The notes below the pieces were generated by a model, which worked only from the letters and a program-made list of their open reading frames with translations, was not told where the DNA came from and ran no database searches. From JAAYAY01 sp964429355 (GTDB taxonomy: Bacteria > Planctomycetota > Planctomycetia > Pirellulales > Thermoguttaceae), in NCBI GenBank assembly GCA_964429355.1, contig CAYSCH010000041.1:1-37882 (forward strand): a stretch of 37,882 bases of DNA, read 5' to 3'. The translations under genes and the position numbers were made by a program. Below, in pieces: positions 8,222 to 15,379 of this stretch; the stretch's first letter is position 1, and each line of letters starts with the position of its first letter.

Positions 8222-9451
8222 TTACTGAAGACCTGCTTTGCGAAGGCACTGGAGCGCGCCGTCGATAATCGCGTTGGTCGTCACCGTGGCCCCGGTGATG
8301 GCGTCGACCTGCAGGCTCTGCTTGTCGAGAATCCGCTGGGGAATGAGGACGCACGCCCCCTGGTCGATCTTCTCCTCGTGTTTCACCTGGATGTCGGCCA
8401 TTCGGCCGTCGCGCACCGTCAATGAAACCTGGATGTCGCCGGCATACCCAAGCGCTACTGAGGTGTAGCGACCCTCGCGAAGAAGCGCGCCTGCCAGCGA
8501 ACGAAAGCTGAGCAGATCGACCTTCGACTGGGTGCGGTCCGCCTGCCGTTTCAGCAGGTGCTGCCCGTAGGGTTGGTCGGAGGTCGGATACAGCCGGATC
8601 GCCTCCGCGTAGTTCTGGCGGGCCAACTCCGTCTTTCCCCACGCGACATAGAGATCGCCGAATGCCTCGTGGAGATTTGCCTGCCGCGCAATTCGCCACG
8701 GCGGAGCGGGCAGTTTGGCCATGGCCTTGTTGAGTGTCGCTTCGGCTTTCTCGAACTCGTCAAATCGAGCATAGAGCGACGCGAGGGAAATGTAGGCGTG
8801 GTCCGGAGCCGGGTCGTGAGGCTTCGCCAGAAACTCCTCGTGGGCGCGGACGGCCCAGACCGGCTCGCCTCCAAGGAAGATGTACATGGGGTACTCGTGG
8901 CCGTCCCCAATGTCGCCCTTCTGGAGATAAATCCACGTCAACTTGATGGCTTCCTTGCGGGCTGCGTCGGTGTTGAGCGACAGGAGCCGGCGGATTTCGA
9001 GTCTCGCATCCTTCCAAGGGAGCGAGGTGTCGTATTTCGTGCTCACCCCCTCCAGCCATGGGGGAGGAACCTCGAGTGCGGCCAGTTGCCTCTCCAGGGT
9101 GTCGGCGCCGGCGGGGGTAGAAGCAGGGACGTCCGCCGGAAGCGAGCCATCTTCAGTTTCCATGCCGGGCGACCGTTTGCGGCCGGGCACTTCGGACGTG
9201 TTCGGTGCCGTTGCCAACGCACCGGTTTGCGCTGCCATGGAGGGGACAATCGCCGGCGGCCTCGGCTCCGCTGCCAACGCTTCCTGGGCACGGGGTTGAG
9301 ATTCCGGAGGAACGGCAACATTCTCGCGAGCATTCCCGCCGGCCATCGGGATCTCGGCCGCTGGTCGCCCACACCCCGAGAGCAGAACGATGAGCGAGAA
9401 CAGAAAGGGCCACCTAGCCCCGGGCGTCCTCCGCAGTGCGTTCTTCCGCAT
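8222..9451 (-). CDS. Lipoprotein with TPR-like repeats and C-terminal FMN-binding domain
   Basis: A 409-residue protein. The N-terminus FLFSLIVLLSGCGRP is a lipoprotein signal with its lipobox Cys near residue 27. A Pro/Ala-rich linker runs to about residue 110. Tetratricopeptide-like helices follow (DHAYISLASLYARFDEFEKA, EAFGDLYVAWGKTELARQ). The C-terminal about 90 residues form an FMN-binding domain like RnfG/NosR, with the flavinylation-type motif DAITGATVTT, in which a Thr would take covalent FMN via ApbE. It sits 11 nt upstream of the polyferredoxin gene, so FMN to Fe-S electron transfer across the membrane is a natural inference. The ATG at 9451 is favoured over the GTG at 9457 because AGG lies 7 nt upstream of it. 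Confidence 0.85.
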   Translation of the reverse strand: MRKNALRRTPGARWPFLFSLIVLLSGCGRPAAEIPMAGGNARENVAVPPESQPRAQEALAAEPRPPAIVPSMAAQTGALATAPNTSEVPGRKRSPGMETEDGSLPADVPASTPAGADTLERQLAALEVPPPWLEGVSTKYDTSLPWKDARLEIRRLLSLNTDAARKEAIKLTWIYLQKGDIGDGHEYPMYIFLGGEPVWAVRAHEEFLAKPHDPAPDHAYISLASLYARFDEFEKAEATLNKAMAKLPAPPWRIARQANLHEAFGDLYVAWGKTELARQNYAEAIRLYPTSDQPYGQHLLKRQADRTQSKVDLLSFRSLAGALLREGRYTSVALGYAGDIQVSLTVRDGRMADIQVKHEEKIDQGACVLIPQRILDKQSLQVDAITGATVTTNAIIDGALQCLRKAGLQ

Positions 9452-9892
9452 AGCCACGCCTGTTGTCTTTCAGCAAAAGGTCCGAACTTGTGGGGGCCAT
9501 TCGCTTGCCAGGCCGCCAGTCCAGATCGCAAGGAGGCAGCCCGGCCCATGCTCATCCGGAGGAATTGACGACGACCCCAAGTCGCATCCTCGCCCCCCCC
9601 AAGGTTGGTGCTGCCGAGACGCGGGGATGGCAGGTCCAAGCGGCAATACTACCGAGGTAGTTGTCGCCTTTCAAGGTTCGGCAGATTAAGGTCACCGCGG
9701 CTTGGGACTGGCGACCGGTTCCTTGCGACGACGCATCCCCGCTCCAGGCGCCTTGTTATTGCGGGCCAACTCTGCCGCGCGAAGCGTCGGTTGCCGCACG
9801 TCTCTTGCGGAAGACGACAACCCGGAGGGAGGGGCGGGCGCAAATCGGTGGCGTCCGTTGACGGTCCCGGTCGCCAGGAATACGATTGGCAA
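9452..9892. other. Gene-poor DNA with palindromes
   Basis: No gene is recognised. It contains a C8 run near 9593-9600 and a 14-bp palindrome at 9648-9661, annotated separately. It may hold the promoter of the FMN-binding lipoprotein on the minus strand, but none is clear. Confidence 0.4.
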
Positions 9893-9905
9893 CTACCTGA
9901 GTAGT
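9648..9905. repeat. Two related palindromes in inverted orientation
   Basis: ACTACCGAGGTAGT at 9648-9661 has 6-bp arms around GA. ACTACCTGAGTAGT at 9892-9905 has 5-bp arms. The reverse complement of the first, with one flanking base, matches the second at 14 of 16 positions (AACTACCTNNGTAGTA). They bracket about 230 nt. The second palindrome supplies the stop codon of the adjacent RAYT stump, so it may mark an insertion or recombination edge. Confidence 0.45.
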
Positions 9906-10000
9906 AGTGGCGGGAATCTCTTATGATCCTTACGCTCGTTTCCTCGGGCGGTGACGTGGTAGGCGGCGTTTTCGAACTCGACTCGGACGGGTCTTGCCAT
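9893..10000 (-). pseudogene. RAYT (REP-associated tyrosine transposase, IS200-like) N-terminal stump
   Basis: A 35-codon frame starts MARPVRVEFENAAYHVTARG and continues NERKD, the hallmark N-terminus of Y1/RAYT transposases (typically MARPLRxEFxGAxYHVTxRGNxR, from memory). After NERKD the frame diverges (HKRFPPLLLR) and stops inside a palindrome. The catalytic HxH-bearing and Tyr parts are absent, and I find no continuation in other frames to 9458. It is a dead remnant next to short direct repeats, a usual setting for RAYTs. Confidence 0.7.
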
Positions 10001-10030
10001 GCTGGGATTCTACGCCGAGACGCCGAGTCT

Positions 10031-10138
10031 GTCAAGAGTCAAGAGTTGACCCCGTATCGGACCCCGTATCGACCCCGTATCCGATGTCATGACAGGGTGA
10101 TAGGGGTCTATCTATCACTTCGTCAAGTGTCAAGAGTC
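10031..10138. repeat. Cluster of short direct repeats beside the RAYT stump
   Basis: GACCCCGTATC occurs three times, at 10048-10058, 10060-10070 and 10071-10081. GTCAAGAGTC occurs at 10031-10040 and 10129-10138. A TGATAG/CTATCA hairpin spans 10098-10117. Such blocks lie at RAYT element ends; here they are probably the recognition or terminal sequence of the dead element. Confidence 0.6.
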
Positions 10139-10432
10139 GGCCACTAATCCGGGCTTGATACCCGCAGGGCTCCAATGAAAGGTTTCAAACTCACTTCATG
10201 TTCGCTATCCTTCTTTCCCACGCTTCTTGGCACGATCCCCGTTTCGACTTCACGTGGTCTGTGCGAAAAGCGCCGTACAATCGCTGTAATCCTCCCAAAC
10301 GATCTTGGATCAAACGGATCATTGCCACACCGATCACCGCGACTGTGTGGAGCGAGGGGCAGATCGGCAATGCCCCGGCTGTGGTGCTGAAATGCCAAGC
10401 AGGCCGTGTCTGCGATCCCGGACAACGGTTGT
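10139..10432. other. Intergenic DNA, nothing recognised
   Basis: About 290 nt of lower-GC sequence. Short open frames exist on both strands without family resemblance or ribosome sites. Confidence 0.4.
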
Positions 10433-10460
10433 TTGACTACCCCGAATAACGTAAGATAAC
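10433..10460 (+). promoter_or_regulatory. Candidate sigma70 promoter of the defence cluster
   Basis: TTGACT (10433-10438), a 16-nt spacer, then GATAAC (10455-10460). The -35 matches 5/6 and the -10 matches 4/6 of the consensus. It lies in an AT-richer patch about 90 nt before a small frame and about 290 nt before the DUF262 gene. No experimental support. Confidence 0.35.
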
Positions 10461-10548
10461 TTTAGACACGAGACGATCACCCCTAATGGGTCGTTGGTGC
10501 CATCGTTTCGCCCCCGCTCCGCAATAACATCCCGGGTGGGAAGACGGT

Positions 10549-10668
10549 TTGACCAAGGCCGAGCTTGAAGAGCATTATCTTCTGTTCCAAGAGAACGACA
10601 GGGAGACGTACATTCAGAGGATCATAGGTGCGATCGTGCAGCACGGCAGTGTGGTTCCGGCACGCTGA
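10549..10668 (+). CDS. Possible small protein (39 aa) or gene fragment
   Basis: From a TTG with GGGAAG 5 nt upstream, the frame encodes LTKAELEEHYLLFQENDRE then TYIQRIIGAIVQHGSVVPAR and a TGA. The composition is protein-like and helical, unlike the surrounding non-coding DNA, and the frame lies between the candidate promoter and the DUF262 gene. No family is recognised. It could be a leader peptide, a small antitoxin-like protein, or the tail of a deleted gene. Confidence 0.25.
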   Translation: MTKAELEEHYLLFQENDRETYIQRIIGAIVQHGSVVPAR

Positions 10669-10753
10669 CCGGCAAGATCGGCCTTGTGGACTGCTTGCAG
10701 ATAAAGGTAGCCAGATACCTCTCGGGCTCAGCAAAAGACAATAGGACCAACAT

Positions 10754-11971
10754 ATGCCACCAACTCCGAAGTCAAGCGCGGCTGACGAAAAGGAAGCGGA
10801 AGACATTCTCGACGAACTTGAAGCCGAATACACGGAATCGCTTCCCTCTACGGAACAGCAGATTGAGAAGAAGTACGACGAAGGACAAGCCCGAATCGTA
10901 ATCCAACGTAATGACTTCCTCGTTCCGAACCTCCTTGACATGTTCGAGAAGAAGGAAGTCCTGGACACAAGCCCTCCGTACCAACGACGTGCACGTTGGA
11001 ACGACACAAAGCGGTCGCATCTAATTGAATCGCTTCTGATGAACATCCCAATCCCGCCTATCTTCCTCTACGAGCGAGACTACGCCCAGTACGAGGTGAT
11101 GGACGGACAACAGCGACTAGCTTCGGTTCGCTCCTTCTTTCGCAACGAGTTCAAACTGCGTGATCTGAGAATCTGGCCCGAATTGAACGGCAAGGATTTC
11201 AGAGACCTGCCGCTGAAGATTCAGCGCGGTCTGGAGCGCCGCGGTCTGGCTGCTGTCATCATTCTGACCGAAAGCAGCAAAGACCCAAGGGCGGCAATGG
11301 AGATTCGCCAATACGTCTTTGAAAGGCTGAATACCGGGGGCGAGCGTTTGAACGCTCAGGAAATTCGGAACTGCCTGTATGCAAGCAATTTCAACAAAAG
11401 TCTGATCTCTCTGGCACGCAGCGACTTATTTACGACAGCGTGGGGCATTCCGCCGAGAGAGTCCGCTGAACCTCACAAAGTCAGTCGCAAGCTGGAGAGG
11501 AATCCCCTCTACTCGAGGATGGCGGATTGTGAAATCGTTCTCCGCTACTTCGCACTCAATGAATTCGCGTTCTTCAAAGGAGGTATGAAACGCACCCTGG
11601 ACGACTGCATGATTCGTAGCCAAAAGTTCAAGAAGGCGAAGTGTGCTGAACTAGAGGCCCAGTACAGGGAGGTCTTTGAGATCGCCTCACAGGTCTATGG
11701 AGACGACCTGTTCCGTTTGGCAAAAAACGGTAGCTTGTCCGGTCGCCGTTCCGTCCCTCTTGCCGACGCCGTGCTAATTGCTTTCGGCAAGTACCGGGAT
11801 AAGAAGAAGGAATTGGTGAAGCGTTCCTCGCAGATTGTCAGCGCAACGCTGACAGCTCTGCAAAAGCCAGAAGACTACGAGCTTCTTGTGGGGCGTGGCA
11901 ATACGAAGAAGGCGATTGAGGACCGACTTGACTTGATGAAGACATTGATCGCCACGGCTGCCGGGCTGTAA
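10754..11971 (+). CDS. DUF262 (ParB/GmrS-like) protein of a putative defence pair
   Basis: A 405-residue protein. Residues 1-45 are acidic and helical. The DUF262 domain spans about 48-230, with YQRRARWNDTKRSHLIESLL, IPIPPIFLYE and the nucleotide-processing signature DGQQRLASV at about residue 117, then FERLNTGGERLNAQEIRNCL. The rest is helical without a GmrD-type HNH (DUF1524) domain. DUF262 proteins with DGQQR hydrolyse nucleotides in type IV restriction (GmrSD) and occur in several phage-defence operons. The ATG has AGGA 7 nt upstream. It is followed after 19 nt by the HEPN gene, so the two form an operon; inference is a sensor/NTPase component controlling the HEPN RNase. Confidence 0.85.
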   Translation: MPPTPKSSAADEKEAEDILDELEAEYTESLPSTEQQIEKKYDEGQARIVIQRNDFLVPNLLDMFEKKEVLDTSPPYQRRARWNDTKRSHLIESLLMNIPIPPIFLYERDYAQYEVMDGQQRLASVRSFFRNEFKLRDLRIWPELNGKDFRDLPLKIQRGLERRGLAAVIILTESSKDPRAAMEIRQYVFERLNTGGERLNAQEIRNCLYASNFNKSLISLARSDLFTTAWGIPPRESAEPHKVSRKLERNPLYSRMADCEIVLRYFALNEFAFFKGGMKRTLDDCMIRSQKFKKAKCAELEAQYREVFEIASQVYGDDLFRLAKNGSLSGRRSVPLADAVLIAFGKYRDKKKELVKRSSQIVSATLTALQKPEDYELLVGRGNTKKAIEDRLDLMKTLIATAAGL

Positions 11972-11990
11972 ACCAACAAGGGAGACGGCC

Positions 11991-12767
11991 GTGCTGTCAA
12001 TAGCGGCGGATTTCAAGATCAGTATGAACCGGGTGATTAGCTACGTCGATTTAAGCGTAGCTACGTTCGATCTTGCGAAAGCCAGCCTAGCCCGCTTTCG
12101 GTCAGCTCATGCCATTGCCGTTGCGGCGAGGGATGTCCATGCCAAAGCAAGGACAATGCCTCTAGGTATATCGCTCGCCTGTGAGGGAGCATACCTGAGC
12201 GCCTGTGCGCAATTTGAGCAAGGAGTTCGAGACCTGATTGATGAAGCGGCGATTCAGACCGTTGGCAAGACGGGCACCTTTGCTCTGTTGCCTACCAAGA
12301 TGCAGGAGGAGCATACCAACGGATGTGGAAGGATTTTGCAGAACCTCACCCAGGACAAGTATCGACACCTGAGCGCCGCTGGCATTGTGGCAGCCCTTCA
12401 CGGCTGCGTCGTTACAGGTGCCACCCCAGCGGCCCTAATTGTGGAAGCATTCTCGAGTAACGAAAGGAATTTCAAACCGCAGATCGTCTCTGAGCATGTT
12501 GGCAGACTTGGAGTAAAACAGGTGTGGACACTCCTCAGCCAACAGCCGGCCCTGCAAACCCACTTCGGCACGGCGTCACCAACGGATGCGGCGAGATTTG
12601 CACGCGAGCGGCTTGAACGGATTATGGACAAGCGGAACACGATAATTCACCGCGCGAAAGGATTTGCGGCGCCAAGCGAGGCCGACACTAGGGAATGTGC
12701 CATGTTTTTCACCGGACTTACGGAGGCTCTTGCTCACGTTCTCGTCGATTACGTCGCAAGCCTTTAA
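11991..12767 (+). CDS. HEPN-domain protein (predicted RNase) partner of DUF262
   Basis: A 258-residue, mostly helical protein from a GTG with AGGGAG 6-7 nt upstream. Near residue 218 it carries RIMDKRNTIIHRAKG, which contains RNTIIH, the Rx4H catalytic motif of HEPN ribonucleases. The N-terminal part (ACEGAYLSACAQFEQGVRDL) matches the MAE_28990/MAE_18760-like HEPN layout as I remember it, a family reported next to DUF262 genes. It lies 19 nt downstream of the DUF262 gene on the same strand. Inference: an RNA-cleaving effector held in check or activated by the DUF262 partner. Family membership beyond the motif is uncertain. Confidence 0.75.
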   Translation: MLSIAADFKISMNRVISYVDLSVATFDLAKASLARFRSAHAIAVAARDVHAKARTMPLGISLACEGAYLSACAQFEQGVRDLIDEAAIQTVGKTGTFALLPTKMQEEHTNGCGRILQNLTQDKYRHLSAAGIVAALHGCVVTGATPAALIVEAFSSNERNFKPQIVSEHVGRLGVKQVWTLLSQQPALQTHFGTASPTDAARFARERLERIMDKRNTIIHRAKGFAAPSEADTRECAMFFTGLTEALAHVLVDYVASL

Positions 12768-13163
12768 CAGTATTGCTCGATGCTGTCAGGGGGGCCCGAG
12801 ACCTTTCGGCATGATGCATTGACGACAATCACTTACTTTCGGTCTCTGATTCATGCCAATCCTTCCTGCGGTGAGTGACAAAGGCCACATTCCACGTCTG
12901 AGCGACACAAACTTTGCGGCACTCGCAACATCGGGGTCGGAACTTAACCATTTTCACAGCAGGATTTCCAGCCACTCACTACCGAGCGCTGTCATGACAG
13001 CGTTAGCGCCCGCCCCAAGATTTGGTTCTCCCGAGTTGCTGGGGGTCGCCGGTAGGTGCTCATCTTGTGGGCAGGGAGCACAGGCGCTAAGCTAAAGGTT
13101 GTGAGAGGGAGTGCTGATGCCCATCAAATTCGCCATGGTCTTATTGGTCGCCGGAAGTGACTT
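12768..13163. other. Intergenic region between HEPN and Mrr-like genes
   Basis: About 396 nt with no convincing gene; an 80-codon plus-strand frame at 12853-13095 has a skewed, non-protein-like composition. It contains the 16-bp palindrome at 12987-13002 and probably the Mrr promoter, though no clear -35/-10 pair was found. Confidence 0.45.
12987..13002. promoter_or_regulatory. Perfect 16-bp palindrome (candidate operator)
   Basis: CGCTGTCATGACAGCG is a perfect inverted repeat with no loop, located about 160 nt upstream of the Mrr-like start. The uninterrupted symmetry fits a dimeric repressor site better than a terminator: no T-run follows. Confidence 0.4.
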
Positions 13164-13754
13164 ATGGATGATACGTGTCCCAGCACTGTTGATTTTCAAG
13201 GAATGTTCTCGCCCCTTGACCAACTCTCGCCAACAGAATTTGAAACGCTGGTCAAGAGTTGGTTTGAGAAGGTCGGCGGCACCTTGGAGTCCTTTGAAGT
13301 TGCCCACCTTGAAACACTACCCGGCGCTGATGGTGAATACGCCATTGACGTAACCGTTCGTTTTAGGGCTTTCCAAGGTGCGCAATTTCTGATCCTGGTT
13401 GAGTGCAAGAAACACAAGAACCCAGTCAAACGGGAAGTGATTCAGGTATTGCACGATCGTCTTCGGTCGGTCGGTGGTCATAAGGGCTTTGTAGTTGCCA
13501 CCACTTCATTCCAATCCGGGGCCGTTGAATACGCCACAAAACATGGTATTGCCCTTGTCCAGGTGGTCAGCGGTGGCGTCATGTACATTCGAGCAAGCGC
13601 CAATAAGGAACGTCGGCCACTTCCACAGAACATCCCGCATTTTGTTGGTTGTCATTTTTCGCCAATGTCGGAGGGTTGTGTTATGCTTGAGTTTATCAGC
13701 GGAGATGACGCAAGCGCTCTCGAATCACTGCTTGACCTGCGCGGGCAAACATAG
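13164..13754 (+). CDS. Mrr-like type IV restriction endonuclease (PD-(D/E)XK)
   Basis: A 196-residue protein. Residues 15-45 (LSPTEFETLVKSWFEKVGG) form the helix that opens Mrr_cat domains. GEYAIDVTVRF, then FLILVECKKHKNPVKREVIQ supply the D...ExK catalytic set at about residues 60-90. KGFVVATTSFQSGAVEYA and GIALVQV are the later conserved strands and helix. Known members cut DNA, often modified DNA. The usual N-terminal winged-helix of full-length Mrr is missing, so this is a catalytic-domain-only form with an unassigned tail of about 50 residues. The ATG has GGAAG 7 nt upstream. No methyltransferase gene lies nearby, which fits type IV or a non-R-M role. Confidence 0.82.
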   Translation: MDDTCPSTVDFQGMFSPLDQLSPTEFETLVKSWFEKVGGTLESFEVAHLETLPGADGEYAIDVTVRFRAFQGAQFLILVECKKHKNPVKREVIQVLHDRLRSVGGHKGFVVATTSFQSGAVEYATKHGIALVQVVSGGVMYIRASANKERRPLPQNIPHFVGCHFSPMSEGCVMLEFISGDDASALESLLDLRGQT

Positions 13755-13760
13755 CAGGGG

Positions 13761-13784
13761 CGGGACGGTTGCCATCACGTCCCG
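13761..13784 (+). terminator. Weak hairpin after the Mrr-like gene
   Basis: CGGGACG and CGTCCCG form a 7-bp stem with a 10-nt loop, starting 6 nt after the stop codon. No T-run follows, so intrinsic termination is doubtful. Confidence 0.25.
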
Positions 13785-13894
13785 TCCGGTCGTGTCGGCC
13801 ATTCGTGACCGTTGCATCCAGCGCATCTTGCGTGGGGTGATAAGCTGGAAGCGTGAGCTTTCGGCAATTCACCGAACCAACGAAGGGTGCGAAG

Positions 13895-14255
13895 ATGGCG
13901 AAGTCGCGCGACGCAGTCAAAGAGCGTTATTGGCGGGACGTTTTTCGGCGGCAGGGAGCGAGCGGATTGGGGTGCGGCAGTTCTGTGCCGGGGAGGGAAT
14001 GAACAGGCAGGCGAGACGGCCGCCATCTTCTATACGTTGACGATGACCTGCAAGCGGCAGTGCATCGATGTGCAGGCGTACTTGCTGGATGTCTTCCGCC
14101 GGATCCGCACCGCCACCCCAGCCGAACTGGAATCACTCTTGGCCGATCGCTGGATCAAAGACCATCCGGAAGCCCGGGTGAGGCAGCGGGTCCAGGAATC
14201 CCGCGCCGCCGCTGCCCGTAAGCGCCAGCGACGGCGAGCCGTTCCCAGCGGATAG
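13895..14255 (+). mobile_element. IS66-family relic with internal deletion
   Basis: From an ATG at 13895 (MAKSRDAVKERYWRDVFRRQ then GASGL) the frame is that of an IS66 accessory protein N-terminus. It loses phase near 13949, and the next motif VRQFCAGEGMN is found one frame over. From about 13996 a third frame reads GNEQAGETAAIFYTLTMTCK then RQCIDVQAYLLDVFRRIRTATPAELES, the C-terminal signature of the IS66 transposase (family form, from memory: GGETAAILYSLxxTCKxxGxDPxAYLxDVLxR). The whole DDE catalytic core is therefore deleted. It lies downstream of the Mrr-like gene and marks the right edge of the defence cluster. Confidence 0.75.
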
Positions 14256-14485
14256 CGAGTCTTCCTCGTCTCTCCCGCCTGCACCCGACGTGCCCCCCTC
14301 TACGACACCCCACCGCTGCACGCCGCGCGGCCCGCGTTCTGACCTACGCCGGCTGCAACGGTCACGGTCTTGTTGGTCGCATTCTGAAACAGCAGAAACC
14401 CGTGCCGAAGCCAAGACCACGCAAAGCCCGAACAAAAATAGGCACGAATTAGGTACTGTGTCTCCGGAACAACGCAACCGGCTCC
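14256..14485. other. Intergenic DNA with a recurring-type motif
   Basis: No gene is recognised. GAATTAGGTACTGTGTCTCC at 14446-14465, continuing GGAAC, resembles short sequences (AATTxGGTACTGTCxCCGGAA type) that I remember seeing next to transposases in environmental genomes. It abuts the point where the Hint relic loses similarity. Confidence 0.3.
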
Positions 14486-14830
14486 CGGTTCGGTGCCGGA
14501 GCGGGGGACGGTCGCGACAAGGCGGGCGGTGCCGTGGAGCGTGCGTAGAGATTCGCCGATTTCAAGTTCGTCAGCGCGGAGGAACTGTTGGCGGTCCTCG
14601 CTCCAGAAGGGGTGGTTCGCGGTAGTGCCGATCGGCTCGGAGAGGCCGTCGACGTGGAGGTCGAGGACCTGGGCCGAGGCGTGGCGGAAGGTGCCGGTGA
14701 CCACGCGGCCGGGGCCGGGCGGGATCGGCGGGCAGGGGCCTATGGCCAGAACCGTGGCGCGGCCGTCGATGCCGCACTCGGGGACAGAGATCCAGACCTG
14801 GCCGCCCACTTCGGCCTGCTGCTCCTGGAG
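14486..14830 (-). pseudogene. Hint-domain relic of a polymorphic toxin or RHS-type protein
   Basis: Minus-strand frame from WLQEQQAEVGGQVWISVPEC through GIDGRATVLAIGPCP, GRVVTGTFRHAS, LDLHVDGLSEPIGTTANHPF then WSEDRQQFLRADELEIGESL and ending VPRSGTEP. TTANHPFW is the conserved block of bacterial Hint domains that sit before toxin tips. The expected continuation (VYNLEVDGEHxYxVG, from memory) is missing and the frame runs into unrelated sequence at 14486. Upstream of 14830 no RHS or toxin coding sequence is seen. It is a fragment without start or functional context. Confidence 0.65.
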
Positions 14831-15379
14831 CCAGGAGACTGGTCCCGGGGAGTGACGTTGTGGCGGGCGGGTTTGGGGAAACGGCTGCCGGGCGCTGGTG
14901 CGAGTTCAGAAGGGATTGAACAGGAGGGAACAGAGGGAACGGAGGGGACTGTGTTTTGATGAGGGTGGACGTGTATGGGCAAGACCGGTTTCCCGATATG
15001 GGGAGCGAATCGGTGTGGCTCGGCTTACTTGTGAGGCGTGCGATCGCAGGACGATCTCTCAAACACTGTCAACAAGTAGACAGTGGCACACCGTGATAGC
15101 CTTCAGGGTCGAGCAGGGCCACCCGTCGAAGTGGGATGAACTCAATATCACAAAGCGGCTCGAAATGTCAACCAGGGCACAGCCAACCGGAGTTCCACGC
15201 AACGTGCGGCCGCCAAAAGACAGGGCTCGTCCATTATGAATGAGGTGAAGTGGATCGCGAAGTTTCTGCCGGATGGATTGCCACAGCAGGGTGATGTGTT
15301 CAGAATGACGCTCGCAGCGATGAATTACTGACTGGGGCGGGGCCTGCCCTGTTTCCAGGCGGCCGAAAGCGAGATTCAC
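14831..15379. other. Intergenic DNA with purine-rich repeats
   Basis: About 550 nt without a recognised gene. A purine-rich tract at 14919-14948 repeats GGGAACnGAGGGAAC-like units. Frames on both strands (e.g. 15059-15379 minus) have no recognisable domain or ribosome site. Confidence 0.4.

Noticed and set aside
12853..13095. 80-codon plus-strand frame upstream of the Mrr-like gene
   Set aside because: No ribosome site and Ser/Pro/Ala-rich random-looking composition.
15059..15379. 106-codon minus-strand frame touching the Asp-box gene end
   Set aside because: Starts at GTG without a ribosome site and has no domain; weak evidence.
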